Part shown: positions 17,338 through 25,592 of the stretch, one piece after another | Layout of the letters: the number at the start of each line of letters is the position of its first letter | Position numbering within the stretch: the stretch's first letter is position 1 | Source: Thiovibrio sp964588325 | GTDB taxonomy: Bacteria; Desulfobacterota; Desulfobulbia; Desulfobulbales; Desulfurivibrionaceae | Assembly (NCBI GenBank): GCA_964588325.1 | Contig: CAZPOR010000011.1 | Location: forward strand, 1-64,000 | Length of the DNA: 64,000 nucleotides | Reading direction: 5' to 3' | Notes under the pieces: generated by a model | The model's database searches: none | Seen by the model: the letters and a program-made list of their open reading frames with translations, nothing else | What the model was told of the DNA's origin: nothing | Translations under genes and position numbers: made by a program

Positions 17338-17670
17338 GTGTGTTTCTCCTGTGTTTCGATGAATGTATGCCCGCAACAGACGGCAGGGGGCCGCAATGGG
17401 GTGGGGGTTTGCCGGAACGTCAGCGGTTCCGGCAAGTAGAATCCGGGTCGCAACTATACCCGATTTTTGTCGCGGATGGTAGCGTTATCATCGTCCCTTG
17501 GCAAGGATGATTTCCTCCGTGAGATGATGATTGAGCGACGTGGCTGTGCCTGGCTTTCCTGAAAAATAGAGCCCGGTCTTGACAAGCACACAACAATTCT
17601 TATTGTGTGTGCAGAGCTGATAAACTCTGTTAAATCGAGTTGTTACACATAATTATCAAAGGAGGTGCGT
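17338..17670. other. Divergent intergenic region between adk and hsp20
   Basis: Holds the perfect inverted repeat TTGCCGGAAC-N7-GTTCCGGCAA (17409-17435), placed to act as an operator or 5' hairpin for adk, and the hsp20 promoter/palindrome at 17579-17612. I see no gene and no clear CIRCE or ROSE element. Confidence 0.6.
17579..17612 (+). promoter_or_regulatory. Sigma-70-like promoter with overlapping palindrome upstream of hsp20
   Basis: TTGACA (17579-17584), 16 bases, then TATTGT (17601-17606) form a good promoter. A near-palindrome, GCACACAACAAT...ATTGTGTGTGC (17586-17612), fills the spacer and covers the -10, a typical repressor position. The predicted 5' leader before the ATG is about 60 bases. 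Confidence 0.55.
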
Positions 17671-18123
17671 ATGGCGATAGTACGGTTTGCCGATCAGAAA
17701 TTGTTCAGAAATCCCTGGGCTGATTTTGAAAGGATGCGCAGAGAGCTGGACGTGCTTTTTCAAGGGCCCGGGCAGGAAGCTGGCGGACGGGGCACGGTAT
17801 TCCCAGCCTTGAACATTTCGGAAGACAGCGGAAACATCTATGTGCGGTCCGAGATTCCCGGGGTGCCGGCCGGCGAGGTGGAGATCTCCATCGAGGGCGA
17901 CACCCTCACCATCCGGGGCGAACGGAAAACCTGCACGGCCGAGGAAAAATATTCCTATCACCGCCGGGAGCTTGAGTGCGGCAGGTTCAGCCGGGCCATC
18001 ACCCTGCCGGCCAAGGTTCAGGTTGACAGGATCGAGGCGAAGGCAGCGGATGGGATCGTCACCATCACCCTGCCCAAGGCGGAAGCGGCAAAGCCCCGGC
18101 AGATCAAGGTGAATGTCGGATGA
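17671..18123 (+). CDS. Small heat-shock protein, Hsp20/alpha-crystallin family
   Basis: A ~150-residue ATP-independent holdase chaperone. The alpha-crystallin domain runs from about residue 48 to the end, with the family features GDTLTIRGERK and VDRIEAKAADGIVTITLPKAEAAKPRQI (A-x-x-x-G-V/I-L/V-T-I-x-x-P-K block). A strong AAAGGAGGT site precedes the ATG at 17671; a GTG six bases upstream would overlap that site. It is first of two adjacent hsp20 genes. Confidence 0.95.
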   Translation: MAIVRFADQKLFRNPWADFERMRRELDVLFQGPGQEAGGRGTVFPALNISEDSGNIYVRSEIPGVPAGEVEISIEGDTLTIRGERKTCTAEEKYSYHRRELECGRFSRAITLPAKVQVDRIEAKAADGIVTITLPKAEAAKPRQIKVNVG

Positions 18124-18170
18124 GGCAGCTTTGACGGAGTGTTTCATGTTTTTTTGAAGGAGTACACCGA

Positions 18171-18572
18171 ATGACGGAAAAAGAAATGCAGATCCAGCAG
18201 AAACAGGAAGTGCAGCAGGCAGGGGAGCCAACCAAACCGGAAAAGCAGTATGTGCCCGCGGTGGATATCTTTGAAACCGCCGAAGCGGTCAATGTGCTGG
18301 CGGAGATGCCGGGGGTTGCCAAGGACGGGGTTGAAATCGAGCTGGAGAACGAAACCTTGACCATTCGCGGCACCGTGGCCTCGCAAGAACACGGAGGGGA
18401 AACCGTTCTGTTGCGCGAATTTGAGCCCGGGAGCTACCTGCGCAAGTTCACGGTGGCCGAGACCATTGATCAGGAAAAGATCCAGGCCACCATGGCCGAT
18501 GGGGTGCTTACCCTGGTGCTTCCCAAGATCGCGCCCGCCAAGCCGCGCAGGATTGAGGTGCGGGGCGTCTGA
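18171..18572 (+). CDS. Second small heat-shock protein, Hsp20 family
   Basis: A 133-residue alpha-crystallin protein with a charged, Gln-rich N-terminus and the core motifs NETLTIRGTV and ATMADGVLTLVLPKIAPAKPRRIEV. It follows the first hsp20 gene by 47 bases and precedes a terminator, so the two form one unit. The two differ mainly at the N-terminus, as expected for pairs that form mixed oligomers; mixing is inferred. Confidence 0.95.
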   Translation: MTEKEMQIQQKQEVQQAGEPTKPEKQYVPAVDIFETAEAVNVLAEMPGVAKDGVEIELENETLTIRGTVASQEHGGETVLLREFEPGSYLRKFTVAETIDQEKIQATMADGVLTLVLPKIAPAKPRRIEVRGV

Positions 18573-18599
18573 TCGATCCAGGCATCAGTTGCTTATGGG

Positions 18600-18632
18600 A
18601 AAAAGGTCATCCGGAGCCGGATGGCCTTTTTT
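18600..18632 (+). terminator. Rho-independent terminator after the hsp20 pair
   Basis: An AAAAAGG-T-CATCCGG arm pairs with CCGGATG-G-CCTTTTTT, one G-T wobble, ending in a T-tract, 28 bases after the second hsp20 stop. Confidence 0.85.
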
Positions 18633-18795
18633 GTTTCTGATTCCCATCGAACTTCGGCCGCCACTCAAGGATGCCAGGACAACATCTTGATAAATAACGA
18701 TTTTTTACTGTTCGTCAAAAAAACCGGCAATCAGATTTTTGTCTGGGGACTGTGGGAATGCCCGAGGGTACGAGGGCAAGACGGGGCGGGCGGAA

Positions 18796-18993
18796 TCATA
18801 TCCGCTCAAGCTCAATGCATTTTTCCGGACACATGGCAACGGCCCGTTCCAGCGATTCGCTGCACGGCGCAGTGTCGGAGACGGGTTCTGCCTTTTCCAG
18901 CGCCGGATTCATCCGGAAGACCTCGGGGCAGATGACCACGCAGGTTTCGCAACTGTTGCAGCGGTAAGTGTCGATATTTACCCGGCAGATCAT
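18796..18993 (-). CDS. Small 4Fe-4S ferredoxin
   Basis: A 65-residue electron carrier. The motif CNSCETCVVICPEVF supplies C-x2-C-x2-C-x3-C-P and the C-terminal AMCPEKCIEL supplies the remaining cysteines. The spacing suits one [4Fe-4S] cluster, with the second site possibly degenerate. It is the last gene in the minus-strand run, downstream of hemerythrin and beyond that gene's hairpin terminator. Confidence 0.9.
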   Translation of the reverse strand: MICRVNIDTYRCNSCETCVVICPEVFRMNPALEKAEPVSDTAPCSESLERAVAMCPEKCIELERI

Positions 18994-19029
18994 GAAAAAT
19001 CCTGGGATGGATGAAAAGATGGCGGGGAA

Positions 19030-19065
19030 GGGCCGGGGGAGCGGAACTGGCTGCTCCCCCGGCCC
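19030..19065 (-). terminator. GC-rich hairpin after hemerythrin
   Basis: A perfect 13-bp stem, GGGCCGGGGGAGC with GCTCCCCCGGCCC, loop of 10, begins 17 bases after the hemerythrin stop on the minus strand. Only a short, delayed T-run (TCTTTTC) follows. Confidence 0.65.
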
Positions 19066-19081
19066 GGGGAGGGGAATGCTT

Positions 19082-19489
19082 TTAGCTGACGCCCTTGCTG
19101 TTCAGGTAGGGGCCGTATTTTTTGTCCGTTTCCATGATGTGCTTGTCCAGCCAGTTTTTGAGGAAATTCATCACCTCGATGCTGACCGTGCTTTTGCCGC
19201 TTTGCACCTCGCCGATGAGCGCCTTGACCTTGGCGGTCATCTTGTTGTGCTTATCCTTGTGGTCCGCGGTTTCCGGGTATCCATGGGTGTCGAACAGCTT
19301 CTCCTCGACTCCGAAATGGCTCACGCAATAGTTGGCCAGTTTGGTCAGCACCGGCATCAGGGCGTCCTTGCCCTTGCCTGCCAGCATGGCGTCGTTGAGT
19401 TCGTTGATCATGGTGATCAACTGTTTGTGCTGGTCGTCGATTTGTTTGATGCCGACGGAATACTTGTCCTGCCACGTCAATAAGGCCAT
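19082..19489 (-). CDS. Bacteriohemerythrin
   Basis: A 135-residue four-helix protein that binds O2 at a di-iron site. All seven ligands are present: His 21, His 58, Glu 62, His 77, His 81, His 117 and Asp 122. In anaerobes such proteins sense or store O2. The gene follows a haem-type chemoreceptor gene by 23 bases, so the two are likely cotranscribed and could serve one redox/O2 response. Confidence 0.93.
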   Translation of the reverse strand: MALLTWQDKYSVGIKQIDDQHKQLITMINELNDAMLAGKGKDALMPVLTKLANYCVSHFGVEEKLFDTHGYPETADHKDKHNKMTAKVKALIGEVQSGKSTVSIEVMNFLKNWLDKHIMETDKKYGPYLNSKGVS

Positions 19490-19512
19490 GCTTTTTCTCC
19501 TGTGTGTGATTG

Positions 19513-21246
19513 TTAAAAATTTTCAAACTCATCGTCGTCAAAGGGGATGACATCCTGCGCCTTGGCCGCCTTGGGCTGCGCGGTCGCAGGAGAGGCAAGT
19601 TTTCTTACCGTCTTTGCCGGGTTCGCCAGGGGCGCCCGTTTCTGAATTTGGACCGGTGCTTTTCCGCCGATGTTTTTTGGCGGCGGCGGAGCACTGGTCT
19701 CTCGGGCTCCCACTATCTCGGCCAGGGAATGGACCAGTTCGCTCAGTTCCCTGGCCTGGCCGGAAAGCTCCTCGCTTGCCGAGGCAGCTTCTTCGGAAAT
19801 GGCGGCATTGCCCTGGGTTACCTTGTCCACATCGGCCACGGCGCTGTTGATCTGATTGACGCCCAAGGCCTGCTCGTCGCTGGCCACGGTGATCTCCCGG
19901 GCCAGTTGGCTGACTTTTTTGACCCCGTCAACGATCTTGGTCAGGATTTCTTTTACCTCCGCCGCCGATTTGACGCCGTTGTCCGCGTTTTTCTGAGATT
20001 CTTCAATGAGCTGCGCCGTATTTTTGGCGGCTTCCGCGCTGCGCAGGGCCAACGAGCGAACCTCTTCCGCCACCACGGCGAAGCCCGCGCCCGCCTCGCC
20101 TGCCCGCGCGGCCTCAACGGCGGCGTTCAAGGCCAGCAGGTTGGTCTGGAAGGCGATCTCATCGATGGTTTTCATGATCACCGCGGTTTGGTCCGCGGAT
20201 TTTTTGATGGAGCCGATGGCCTCGGTCATCTTCTCCATGCTCTGCTGGGCGACCTCGGCCGAGCTTCTGGCATTTTCCGCCATCAGGCTGGTCTGGCTCA
20301 CGTTTTCGGCGTTTTGCTTGGTCATGGAGGACATCTCTTCCAGCGAAGCCGAGGTTTCCTCAAGACTCGCGGCTTGACGGGTGGCGCCGTCGGCCAGTTC
20401 GTGGCTGGCTGAAGATACCTGGTTGGCTGCGTCAAGCAGGTTGTCCGCCCCCCGGGTCAGGTCGGCGATGATCCGGGTGACCGGCTTGATCACCGAATTG
20501 GACACGATGCGGATCACCAGGGTGGCGAAGAGCACCGCCATGATGGCGAGGCCGACCACCACCAGATAGGTGGCTTTGGTGATCGAGGCGCTCAACTGCT
20601 TGTCCGCCTGCTCCAGGGACTGGATCACCTCGAAGGCGCCGTGTATTTCGCCTGTCTTCCAATTTTCCATGGGACCGCCGGTGGGGTCGGTCCCGGTGTC
20701 GTTGCCCCAGAGGGCTTGGGAGGTTTTTGGGTCGCCGTGGCAGAGCAGGCATGTTTCCGAGAGGCGGACCGCCCGAAAATACCGGACGGCATTGAGTGCG
20801 GGGTCGATCTCGTAATATTCGTCAAGATTCTGCTCGTCCATCAGCTTGAGGGCCTTTGCCTCAAGCTGGTCCGGCTCGTTTTTGGGGTTTCTCGGTGAGT
20901 GTTTGGGCACCTTGAAGGTGTAGCCGCCCTCCTGCGCTTTGCGCATGGCGGCATTCCAGGCGGAAAATACCGGAACCATGGCCAGGACCTTCTCTTTTTC
21001 GCCCGCCTCGGCCAATTCCCGCAGGCGCTCGGCGGTGAACAGTCCCATCTGCCATTTTTTTTCCATCTCGTCGCGGGTGGACTCGGCGGTCAGGCAGATG
21101 GCTCTTGCCTTGTCCGCGTACGCGGTGAGGGTTTTTTCCCTTGATTCGCCGGAGTAAAGAAGGAACAACCCCAGGATGAGCAGGGTGGGCAGCACAACGC
21201 CCACCAGGACTATTTTTCCCCGCAACGACCACTGCTTGAGATCCAT
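19513..21246 (-). CDS. Methyl-accepting chemotaxis protein with Tll0287-like haem sensor
   Basis: A 577-residue chemoreceptor. The first membrane helix is at ~11-28 and a periplasmic domain of ~200 residues carries CLLCHGD (C-x-x-C-H haem c motif) in a Tll0287/DUF3365-like fold. Then come a second membrane helix (~ATYLVVVGLAIMAVLFATLV), HAMP, and the cytoplasmic hairpin with tip FQTNLLALNAAVEAARAGE. The likely input is redox potential or a small gas. The protein ends in an acidic aromatic tail, DDDEFENF, closely like the neighbouring receptor tail, which may tether adaptation enzymes. Confidence 0.92.
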   Translation of the reverse strand: MDLKQWSLRGKIVLVGVVLPTLLILGLFLLYSGESREKTLTAYADKARAICLTAESTRDEMEKKWQMGLFTAERLRELAEAGEKEKVLAMVPVFSAWNAAMRKAQEGGYTFKVPKHSPRNPKNEPDQLEAKALKLMDEQNLDEYYEIDPALNAVRYFRAVRLSETCLLCHGDPKTSQALWGNDTGTDPTGGPMENWKTGEIHGAFEVIQSLEQADKQLSASITKATYLVVVGLAIMAVLFATLVIRIVSNSVIKPVTRIIADLTRGADNLLDAANQVSSASHELADGATRQAASLEETSASLEEMSSMTKQNAENVSQTSLMAENARSSAEVAQQSMEKMTEAIGSIKKSADQTAVIMKTIDEIAFQTNLLALNAAVEAARAGEAGAGFAVVAEEVRSLALRSAEAAKNTAQLIEESQKNADNGVKSAAEVKEILTKIVDGVKKVSQLAREITVASDEQALGVNQINSAVADVDKVTQGNAAISEEAASASEELSGQARELSELVHSLAEIVGARETSAPPPPKNIGGKAPVQIQKRAPLANPAKTVRKLASPATAQPKAAKAQDVIPFDDDEFENF

Positions 21247-21376
21247 CGTGTTCTCCTTGAAAACTTGGGGAAAACTCCCCCTGCTTGTTGTGCGGCGGGC
21301 AGGCCAGATGACAGGCGTTTCAGTTCTTAGGATAGGATGAAGTAAGAAGGATTATCAAGAGAAAAAAGATCTGCGC

Positions 21377-21420
21377 AAAAAAAACAGAGGCCATTTCCGC
21401 AAGGTTGGAAATGGCCTCTG
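21377..21420 (-). terminator. Strong rho-independent terminator
   Basis: CAGAGGCCATTTCC (21385-21398) pairs perfectly with GGAAATGGCCTCTG (21407-21420), and on the minus strand the stem is followed by eight T (21384-21377). It ends the chemoreceptor transcript that stops at 21565 and any RNA started in between. Confidence 0.92.
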
Positions 21421-21512
21421 AGTGCCGCTTGTGGCGGCGAGGGAGAGGGGAGGAGAAACAAGGTGAAAAAAGAAACCAAAGGAGGAGATTTCTGCTCTTT
21501 CACACTGTTTAT
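21377..21512 (-). ncRNA. Candidate CU-rich small RNA in the 3' region of a chemoreceptor gene
   Basis: About 136 nt would run from a predicted start near 21512 to the terminator T-tract. The interior is pyrimidine-rich, with TCTCCTCCTTTGG and TTTCTCCTCCCC segments complementary to Shine-Dalgarno sequences, then a short GC hairpin and the terminator. This resembles anti-SD type small RNAs. It could also be an ordinary long 3' UTR. Confidence 0.35.
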
Positions 21513-21520
21513 AATTTCAT

Positions 21521-21546
21521 GACCGTTCCCTCACGGTGAAAGTTCC
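21521..21546 (-). promoter_or_regulatory. Sigma-E-like promoter match downstream of a chemoreceptor gene
   Basis: GGAACTT (21546-21540), 16 bases, then GTCATG (21523-21518). The -35 is perfect against the two promoters at the ECF sigma locus, while the -10 keeps only GTC. It begins 18 bases after the chemoreceptor stop codon. Confidence 0.4.
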
Positions 21547-21564
21547 CACTTTTTTTTGAAAGAA

Positions 21565-23166
21565 TCAAAAATCCTCAAAATCGTCGCCCATGGGGATGAT
21601 ATCCTCGGGCTTGGTCCCCTTGGCTGGACTGCTTTTGGGTGCCGGAGGCAGAGCTTTCCGTGCCGGAGGCGCGATCTTTTTGGCCCCGGATTGTGGCGGG
21701 GTGGGGGGACGCTTCAATCTTTTGTGTGCCTGCGGCTCGATTGCCGGACTCGTACCGCCGCCCACCATTTCCAGCAATTGCCCAACCGAGCCCTTCATCA
21801 TTTCCGCCTGGGCGTTCAATTCTTCGGAGGCGGAGGCGGATTCTTCCGCTGCGGCGGCGTTTGCCTGGGTCACGGTGTCAATTTCATGGATGGCCTTGGT
21901 GACCTGGACCACGGCGTTGGCCTGTTGGCTCGCCGCCCCGGCAATCTCGGAGATGATCGTGCCGATGCGGGTGGTGGATTGGGCGGCAACATAGAACGAT
22001 TCGCTGGTCTCGCTGACCAGGGCATTGCCCGCGGTAATCTTCTGCACCGTGCCCTCGATGAGATTGGAGGTGTTCTTGGCCGCTTCCGCAGCCCGCATGG
22101 CCAGGTTGCGCACCTCATCGGCCACCACCGCGAAACCTGCCCCGGCCTCGCCGGCCCGGGCCGCCTCAACCGCGGCATTCAGGGCCAGCAGGTTGGTCTG
22201 GAAGGCGATTTCGTCGATGGTCTTGACGATCTTCTGGGTTTGGGCGCTGGCAGCGGAGATTTCCTCCATGGAGACGGTGAGCTTTTTCATGGATTCATCC
22301 GCGCTCAAGATTACCGTGTTGGCCTCCTTCATCAGTTCGTCCGCTTGACGGGCATTGTCCGCGTCCTGCTTGATCATGGCGCCGACCTCTTCCAGGGAGG
22401 CAGAGGTTTCTTCCACCGCCGCCGCCTGCTGGGAGGCGCCTTCCGCCAAAGTTTGGCTGGAGGAGGAGACCTCGCCCGCGGCCGCAGCCACCTGGTCGGC
22501 GCCCTCGTTCAAGGTCTGGCTGACCAGCTTGAGGGTGGAGGAGATTCCCCGGCCAAGGAAAAAGGCGAGGGTGGCGCCGCCGGCCAGGACGGCGAGGCCC
22601 AAAACCATGGCCAGCAGACCCAGGAATTTGGCTTGCGCCTCGGCTTCAACCGTGTGTTGATTCGCCTCGTTCTGCACGGTTTCATAAAAATCGTCCAGAG
22701 CCGGTTCCGCAGCCTTGGCCGCCTCGCGGAGCTTTGGCTCGAGGCTCATCCGCTCATATTCAGGGGCGGCTATTATGATCTCGAAGTTTTTCTGGTATGC
22801 TTCCACGAGAGGGCGGATTTTCGTGATCTCCGCAATCCTTTTCGTATTGCCCTCTTTCTTGGCCATGGCTTCGATGGTGTCCAGCTCGTCCTCGAGGTCG
22901 GCGTAGCTGTCCTGCTGCCGCTTGACAATGCCTTCGTTGCCCGTGATCAGGAAATCCTTTTCAAAGCGGCGGCATTTGTTGAGGTGATTCAGGGCGGCAT
23001 TGGTCCGCACGGCGATGGCCATGTCGATCTTGATGAGTTCTGTGAAGGTGGAGGTGGCGGAGGTGAGAGCGAACTGATAAACGCCGATAATTACGGCGGT
23101 CAGGAGAAGTATCACCCCGAAGCCGCCGCCGATTTTTGTGCCTAGGGTTGCCTGTTTTTTTGCCAT
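21565..23166 (-). CDS. Methyl-accepting chemotaxis protein with helical periplasmic sensor
   Basis: A 533-residue chemoreceptor with membrane helices near 12-33 and ~180-205. The ~145-residue periplasmic region is helix-rich, with KCRRFEKDFLITGNEG typical of HBM/four-helix-bundle sensors for small organic acids, then HAMP and the signalling hairpin (FQTNLLALNAAVEAARAGE). A Pro/Lys-rich linker leads to the C-terminal GDDFEDF, similar to the tail of the neighbour. CheD and CheW are encoded about 3 kb upstream. The ligand is not predictable. Confidence 0.9.
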   Translation of the reverse strand: MAKKQATLGTKIGGGFGVILLLTAVIIGVYQFALTSATSTFTELIKIDMAIAVRTNAALNHLNKCRRFEKDFLITGNEGIVKRQQDSYADLEDELDTIEAMAKKEGNTKRIAEITKIRPLVEAYQKNFEIIIAAPEYERMSLEPKLREAAKAAEPALDDFYETVQNEANQHTVEAEAQAKFLGLLAMVLGLAVLAGGATLAFFLGRGISSTLKLVSQTLNEGADQVAAAAGEVSSSSQTLAEGASQQAAAVEETSASLEEVGAMIKQDADNARQADELMKEANTVILSADESMKKLTVSMEEISAASAQTQKIVKTIDEIAFQTNLLALNAAVEAARAGEAGAGFAVVADEVRNLAMRAAEAAKNTSNLIEGTVQKITAGNALVSETSESFYVAAQSTTRIGTIISEIAGAASQQANAVVQVTKAIHEIDTVTQANAAAAEESASASEELNAQAEMMKGSVGQLLEMVGGGTSPAIEPQAHKRLKRPPTPPQSGAKKIAPPARKALPPAPKSSPAKGTKPEDIIPMGDDFEDF

Positions 23167-23230
23167 TTCTCTCCTCCGCAGAGCGGTTAATCAGGAGGAA
23201 TATCCTGAAAATTGATTGAACACCCTACAC

Positions 23231-23258
23231 CATATAGAAAAAAAGGATAGAGCGTCAA
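23231..23258 (-). promoter_or_regulatory. Sigma-70-like promoter for the HBM-type chemoreceptor
   Basis: On the minus strand TTGACG (23258-23253), 16 bases, TATATG (23236-23231), about 65 bases before the chemoreceptor ATG. Confidence 0.55.
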
Positions 23259-23298
23259 GGGTTGTTTGTGAAAAATTGTCGCACTCCATGCGCCCGAA

Positions 23299-24981
23299 TC
23301 AGTCGCGGCTGAGCACCCGGCCCAGGGTGGCGTCCACGGCGAGGGCCTGTTGCATGCGATCCTTGAGAAACCCTTCCCCCAGATACCTCCGGTTTTCCTC
23401 GATCACCGCGCAGAGCGTTTCGATGTCGCCGGATTCGGCCAGTTTCGTGATTGTGTTCAGGTTCTCGGCAAAGCTGGTGACAATGCGCCGCCCCTGGCCG
23501 CTGGTGGACATGATCTCCCCATAGGTGCGGGGATTCTGGCTGTGCACCCTGGCCATGGAAAGGATGGAATAGAGCGAGGTGAGGGTGGCGTGGCTGCCGA
23601 TATCCTCCGGAGGGATGGCGTTGTCTTTGAGGGCCATGGCCAGGGCCACCGAGATGGAGGTGGGTAATTTCTGGCTTACCCCCATCATCAGGTCGTGCCG
23701 GCCCGGAGCGTCGTAGGATATCTTGGCCCCGTGCTTGTAAAGAAAGGCCTCGAATTCGCTGCTCAACACCCCGCTGCGCGCGGTGCGGACCACCGAGGCG
23801 TTTTTGTCTTTCATCGTCGCGGCCTGCGGCCCCCAGAGGTTGTGGACCAGCAGCACCTCCACCCCTTCCCCGGTATGGGTCAGGGCGGTGTGCAGCACGT
23901 TTTCCGCTTCGCCAGCCAGCAAAATCAGGGCCTGGTTTTCCGCCAGCAGCGGGCCGTATTCCGCCACCGCCGCTGGGGTGGCGCTGATGGGCACACAGAT
24001 CACCACCACATCCACCTGGGGAATCATTGCTTCGGGGCGCAGAGCGCTGCTGCGGCCGGTGATCATGGTTTCGTAGCCTTCGCTCTTCAAGCGTTCGGCA
24101 AACCAGAGGCTCATGTCGCCGCTGCCGATAAAGCCAAAGGTTTTGATCCGCTTGACCCGCATGTCCACCCTGGGGAAGCTGCCCAGCACCCGCACGGAGC
24201 CGGGTTCTTGGATGACTTGGTGCTCGATGCGGTCGATGGCAGTGCGGACCCGTTCGTCGGAAAGATGCCCTTCAAACTCGATGAAAAACTGGAGCTTCTG
24301 GGTCTGGGGATCTGTTTCCGTCTGCATGTCGATGAGGTTGATGCTGCGTTTGGTGAACTCGTTCAAAAGGTCCACCAGGATACCGACCCGGTCCTTGATC
24401 GGAGTGGTGACCAGAACCGTGGCATCGTACCCGGTGCGGGAAGCCGGGTTCGGACCCAGCACTGCGTAGCGGGTGCGATTGTGGGGCACGATCTCCCTGG
24501 CGCGGATGGCCAGGCCGTAAGCGCGCAGCGCCTCCTCGGACTCGATGACCCCGTGGGTGGCAAGCCCCTGTTCCTTGATGTCCCGCACCGCCGCATCCAG
24601 GTCATGCACCGTGGTAAGGGTTGCCTCGGGATAGGCGCTGGTGATGTAGTCTTCGCACTGACGCAGCACCCCGCTTTTACCCAGAAGCATGGTGATCGGC
24701 TCCGCGGCGGAAAGAGAGCCCAGGGAAAGATGAATGGGCAGAACGATGTTGTCCTGCCAGAACCCCTTGTCCATCCCGGTGATCAGTCGGCTGTATTCCT
24801 TAACCTGCCCTTCGCGGGTATTGAAGACCGGCACCAGGGCCAGGTCGGTTTTCCGCTCGGTAAAGGCCTTGAATACCGTGGGCAGACTCGGGAAAAGTCT
24901 GATTGTCGCGTCCGGGTTATACTGGCGGGCCGCCTGCCAGGCGTTGGAGCCTTCCGGACCGATGGTAGCTATGGAAACCAT
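23299..24981 (-). CDS. Prephenate dehydratase-like / ACT / prephenate dehydrogenase fusion
   Basis: A 560-residue protein with a PDT-like domain (1-185; GPEGSNAWQAA start), an ACT regulatory domain (~188-265; DRVGILVDLLNEFTKRSINLIDMQTE) and a TyrA-type dehydrogenase (~280-550; KTFGFIGSGDMSLWFAERL Rossmann motif). It would place both branches of Phe and Tyr synthesis from prephenate on one chain with a shared amino-acid sensor. The PDT domain is divergent: the usual PIENS reads PVFNT and TRF reads TRY, so dehydratase activity is doubtful. The gene stands between chemotaxis genes without obvious functional link. Confidence 0.8.
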   Translation of the reverse strand: MVSIATIGPEGSNAWQAARQYNPDATIRLFPSLPTVFKAFTERKTDLALVPVFNTREGQVKEYSRLITGMDKGFWQDNIVLPIHLSLGSLSAAEPITMLLGKSGVLRQCEDYITSAYPEATLTTVHDLDAAVRDIKEQGLATHGVIESEEALRAYGLAIRAREIVPHNRTRYAVLGPNPASRTGYDATVLVTTPIKDRVGILVDLLNEFTKRSINLIDMQTETDPQTQKLQFFIEFEGHLSDERVRTAIDRIEHQVIQEPGSVRVLGSFPRVDMRVKRIKTFGFIGSGDMSLWFAERLKSEGYETMITGRSSALRPEAMIPQVDVVVICVPISATPAAVAEYGPLLAENQALILLAGEAENVLHTALTHTGEGVEVLLVHNLWGPQAATMKDKNASVVRTARSGVLSSEFEAFLYKHGAKISYDAPGRHDLMMGVSQKLPTSISVALAMALKDNAIPPEDIGSHATLTSLYSILSMARVHSQNPRTYGEIMSTSGQGRRIVTSFAENLNTITKLAESGDIETLCAVIEENRRYLGEGFLKDRMQQALAVDATLGRVLSRD

Positions 24982-25174
24982 ATGAAAAACCTGCTGAATG
25001 CGTAATTGATCTGTGTTCGTCCTGCCGCGGCGGCAGAGCTTTTCTCCTTTTAGTGTGTTCGCAAGGGCTGGTCAATAGCTTTTCTCGGAGAGGCGCGGGT
25101 GAGAATCGGAGCTGACGGAGGGGCGGGAAGGAGAAGGCGGAGAACATGACGGGAGTTCCATGCGCGGAAAGTAT

Positions 25175-25567
25175 TCAGGCCACGGTCTCGGCGTGTGGCA
25201 GAACATCGGCGATCCGGTTCAGGACTTCCGCGGGGATGAAAGGTTTGTCGATATAAGAGGCGCAGCCGCGTTTGCGCAGTTGCCGGAGGAGTTCCTTGTC
25301 GCCGTACCCGGTAATGACCATGATCGGGATACGGATGTTTGCCCCCTGGAGTTTATCGATCAGGCCAAGGCCGTCCAGTTCGGGCATCTTGAAGTCGGTG
25401 ATGATCAGGCTGATTGGCCTGCCTGCGGGCTGCTGCCGGATTTTTTCGTAGGCATCCCGGCCATTGGCCGTCAGGATCACGCCAAATCCTGCCTGGCGCA
25501 AAACGAGATGCAGAGCCAGCCGGGTATGTTTTTCATCTTCTGCGATCAGGATCTGCGGGCTGGTCAT
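25175..25567 (-). CDS. Single-domain response regulator (CheY-like)
   Basis: A 130-residue receiver domain alone. The acidic pair is in LIAEDEKHTR, the phosphoacceptor Asp in LIITDFKMPELDG, the Thr in IMVITGYG and the Lys in SYIDKPF. With no output domain it should signal by protein contact. It follows cheD by 25 bases in the same direction and probably takes phosphate from the kinase at 26964-28283 or a CheA elsewhere. Confidence 0.93.
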   Translation of the reverse strand: MTSPQILIAEDEKHTRLALHLVLRQAGFGVILTANGRDAYEKIRQQPAGRPISLIITDFKMPELDGLGLIDKLQGANIRIPIMVITGYGDKELLRQLRKRGCASYIDKPFIPAEVLNRIADVLPHAETVA

Positions 25568-25592
25568 GGGCGGGGCCGAAAACGATTGGGGG

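Larger units (their letters stand above)
21247..21564. other. Intergenic region between two chemoreceptor genes
   Basis: Contains a sigma-E-like promoter match (21521-21546), a CU-rich tract on the minus strand with two CTCC-type anti-Shine-Dalgarno words, a small hairpin CCGCCACAAGCGG and a strong terminator (21377-21420). No open frame is credible. Confidence 0.6.

Noticed and set aside
23695..25005. 436-codon open frame on the plus strand
   Set aside because: Antisense to the PDT-ACT-dehydrogenase gene; no recognisable features.
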